Part shown: one piece after another, positions 62,947-64,000 of the stretch
Position numbering within the stretch: the first letter of the stretch is position 1
How the letters are laid out: each line of letters begins with the position of its first letter
Position numbers and translations under genes: made by a program
NCBI GenBank assembly: GCA_023014485.1
Contig: JAJOZX010003308.1
Location: 354,001 to 418,000 of the forward strand
DNA from: Bathynomus jamesi
Lineage: Eukaryota; Arthropoda; Malacostraca; Isopoda; Cirolanidae
Reading direction: 5' to 3'
Length of the DNA: 64,000 nucleotides
Notes under the pieces: model-generated
What the model saw: the letters and a program-made list of their open reading frames with translations, nothing else
What the model was told of the DNA's origin: nothing
Database searches by the model: none

Positions 62947-63768
62947 TTAAACACATTCCTTAGGGTTCCCCTTGCAGAGGCTTGCCACCCGTAGTTCTTC
63001 GTTACGTTTCGCTAGCCTAACCTTCGCCTTCACTTCCCTACACAGGCGGACATACGCTTCAGTGTTCTCGTGGGAACGATTGGCCTTCGCCCTCCTATAC
63101 GCTACTTTCCTATTTCGGATAGCCGAAGCGATGTCACGATTGAACCACTTAGGCTGCGTTGAAGCAGGTGTGACCGGTTTTGAGGGTATGGCAGCAAACT
63201 GCAGCACCATAAACTCGTCCCGGAATGCACTCCACACCCACTCAACATCGCCGCCGACCTCTAACCCCATCTCACCTACGCTATCCCTGAGGCTAACAAA
63301 GTCCGCCCGCCGGAGATCGAGCTTACTGCCTCTCGAGTTACTACGCTTCACCCGAGGGACGCACACACGGAACCTAATCAGACCGTGATCACTCCCGCCC
63401 AACGATTCGTCAACGGTGAGGCCAGTGACGAGGTTGTCTTCGGTCGTGAATACTAAGTCTAGAACACTTTCGCCTCGTGTAGGCTCGTTGACCCACTGAG
63501 TGAGGAAGTTCTCATCAGCAAAGTCAACTAGCCTCCTCCCTTCAGCATCGGCAGTCCTGTTTTCCCACTTTATGCCGCGACAGTTGAAGTCTCCTAAAAC
63601 TACACACACCCTATCCCCTAGCAGACTACTGAGTTCGGTGTGCAGGGCTGTATCCTCCTCGAGGAGGAGATGCGGAGGTCTGTACACCAAGATTAACCTA
63701 TAGTTCGTCCCTCCCACGTTCAGATCGACGCCAAGCAGCTCCCGTTCCGACCGGAACTGGCAGTCAAC
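62947..63768 (-). pseudogene. CR1-like LINE, AP-endonuclease domain
   Basis: The open minus-strand frame, about 270 codons after a microsatellite-encoded Ser/Leu run, starts near SVDCQFRSERELLG. It shows YRLILVYRPPH, VVLGDFNCRGIKW (catalytic DFN), QWVNEPTRGESVLDLVFT, and GGSDHGLIRFRV (catalytic SDH). Then a linker RNRKVAYRRAKANRS leads toward RT. These are the hallmarks of APE-type LINE endonucleases that nick the target. The RT portion is degraded and the ORF is split by a transposon, so the element is dead. The 5' end is replaced by a (GA)n tract. Confidence 0.88.
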
Positions 63769-63769
63769 C

Positions 63770-63807
<38 letters not shown>

Positions 63808-63895
63808 CGAGAGAGAGAGAGAAACAAACAGATAGACAGAGAGAGAGAGAGAGAGAGAGAAACAAACAGATAGACAGAGAGAGAGTGTGTGTGGT
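63769..63895. repeat. (GA)n-rich microsatellite
   Basis: Long AG tracts with two copies of AAACAAACAGATAGACAGAG. The N-terminal Ser/Leu 'protein' read here on the minus strand is not real. Confidence 0.95.
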
Positions 63896-63978
63896 TTATC
63901 TATTGGCAGGAAACGAGATACGAATAAACTAACTTCTTTTCTTTGGCGCAAATAATGTCATCGCACAAAGAAGAGTGT

Positions 63979-64000
63979 GTATATATATATATATATATAT
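63979..64000. repeat. (TA)n microsatellite at window edge
   Basis: TA array continuing beyond the window. Confidence 0.9.

Noticed and set aside
63769..63951. Signal-peptide-like Ser/Leu run at the N-terminus of the LINE endonuclease ORF
   Set aside because: Encoded by a (GA)n tract read on the minus strand; the endonuclease similarity starts only after it.

Overview
This is 64 kb of AT-rich animal DNA that reads as invertebrate, most likely arthropod. The evidence is spliced coding exons, a perfect (TTAGG)6 array, and many (TA)n tracts. There are also Tc1/mariner elements, Penelope-like retroelement (PLE) fragments, non-LTR (LINE) relics and tRNA-headed SINEs. I cannot name the species. No prokaryotic gene organisation, rRNA, intact tRNA gene or CRISPR array was seen.

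Host gene. Six small minus-strand exons (18764-18403, 18147-17868, 15645-15492, 15385-15335, 1666-1563, 706-670) have splice sites and join in compatible phase. They read as part of a single-pass membrane glycoprotein: N-glycosylation-rich ectodomain, acidic linker, one transmembrane helix and a basic juxtamembrane stretch. Both gene ends lie outside what I can see. The 13.7-kb intron between 1.7 and 15.3 kb is packed with transposons.

Main element. A complete Maverick/Polinton (adintovirus-like) element spans 27045-44762 (17,718 bp). It has long terminal inverted repeats and a perfect 6-bp target-site duplication (CGTCTC, 27039-27044 and 44763-44768). A leftward block encodes packaging ATPase, two small conserved proteins of unknown role, retroviral-type integrase with chromodomain, a putative minor capsid protein, a basic virion-core-like protein, major capsid protein and an adenain-like cysteine protease. 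A rightward block encodes protein-primed-type family B DNA polymerase followed by four small accessory ORFs. Several genes carry single-base frame breaks, often next to homopolymers. The left arm (27.4-31.4 kb) is full of internal duplications, including integrase fragments and a duplicated small gene with a TATA promoter. A second, truncated relative of this element lies at 12.2-13.86 kb.

Other mobile DNA. The flanks hold: a tandem and inverted tRNA-SINE array (4.2-5.4 kb); fold-back MITEs with 8-bp duplications (8.8-10.3, 45.1-45.5 kb); a Tc1 element nested in a mariner (16.05-17.62 kb); several internally deleted mariners (47.5, 50.5, 52.8, 54.3 kb); and two copies of an RNase-H-like, hAT-resembling transposon (19.36-23.07 and 59.42-61.77 kb). 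The second of these sits inside a CR1-like LINE with a perfect 9-bp duplication. PLE relics at 2.9-4.1, 25.1, 26.2-26.8, 52.0-52.7 and 58.2-58.8 kb are mostly accompanied by hammerhead-ribozyme-like motifs. Most cut-and-paste elements abut (TA)n arrays.
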